Below are positions 6,353 to 6,387 of a stretch of DNA of 6,387 nt, piece after piece. How positions within the stretch are numbered: position 1 is the first letter of the stretch; each line of letters begins with the position of its first letter. The position numbers and the translations under genes were made by a program. Source of the DNA: an uncultured Flavobacteriaceae bacterium. GTDB lineage: Bacteria; Bacteroidota; Bacteroidia; Flavobacteriales; Flavobacteriaceae. The stretch covers positions 1 through 6,387 of the forward strand of contig CAMZMA010000084.1 in assembly GCA_947311815.1 (NCBI GenBank), in the 5' to 3' direction. The notes under the pieces were generated by a model, which saw only the letters and a list, made by a program, of their open reading frames with translations, made no database searches and had not been told where the DNA came from.

Positions 6353-6387
6353 TTAATATTTGTGATATTAGTAATTCTAGTTACAAA

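Noticed and set aside
6363..6387. Small inverted repeat GTAACTAGAATTAC at the right edge, considered as an insertion-sequence end
   Set aside because: Only four arm bases pair cleanly, no transposase or matching second end is visible, and the window stops there.

Overview
The window is an AT-rich fragment of a surface-polysaccharide (O-antigen or capsule) biosynthesis locus, most likely from a marine or host-associated member of the Bacteroidota, probably Flavobacteriaceae. The evidence is the very low G+C seen by eye, the A-rich translation starts without Shine-Dalgarno motifs, a TAnnTTTG-type -7 promoter element upstream of the first gene, and the close resemblance, from memory, of several proteins (especially the flippase and the CapK-like enzyme) to flavobacterial versions. 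No database search was possible.

All genes lie on the minus strand, so the locus is read from right to left. From the right edge come: a decayed remnant of an AlbA_2/Schlafen-type ATP-binding regulator (6352 to about 6152), an AT-rich spacer with a candidate promoter (about 6002-6009), a Wzx-type flippase with an apparent TTG start (5956-4682), a left-handed beta-helix acyltransferase (4685-4104), a GT4-like glycosyltransferase (4103-2823), a Wzy-type polymerase (2823-1567), a CapK/PaaK-like AMP-forming enzyme (1586-204), and the start of a FemAB/GNAT-like gene (from 211 leftwards) that is interrupted by an apparent one-base frameshift and then runs off the left edge.

Every junction from wzx to the FemAB-like gene is an overlap or has zero spacing (4, 0, 1, 20 and 8 bases), so this is one translationally coupled operon. 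The likely logic is the Wzx/Wzy-dependent pathway. The glycosyltransferase adds a sugar to an undecaprenyl-linked unit on the cytoplasmic face. The acyltransferase O- or N-acetylates a sugar, Wzx flips the unit across the inner membrane, and Wzy polymerises it in the periplasm. The CapK-like adenylating enzyme and the FemAB-like protein may together add an acyl or aminoacyl group, but that is inference. The initiating phosphoglycosyltransferase, nucleotide-sugar synthesis, chain-length control and export genes are not in the window.

The most unusual features are two broken genes at the edges: the internally deleted AlbA_2 remnant next to the operon promoter, which may mark an old recombination boundary, and the frameshifted FemAB-like gene. 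I see no RNA genes, CRISPR array, insertion sequence or clear terminator. I found no convincing wholly new system.
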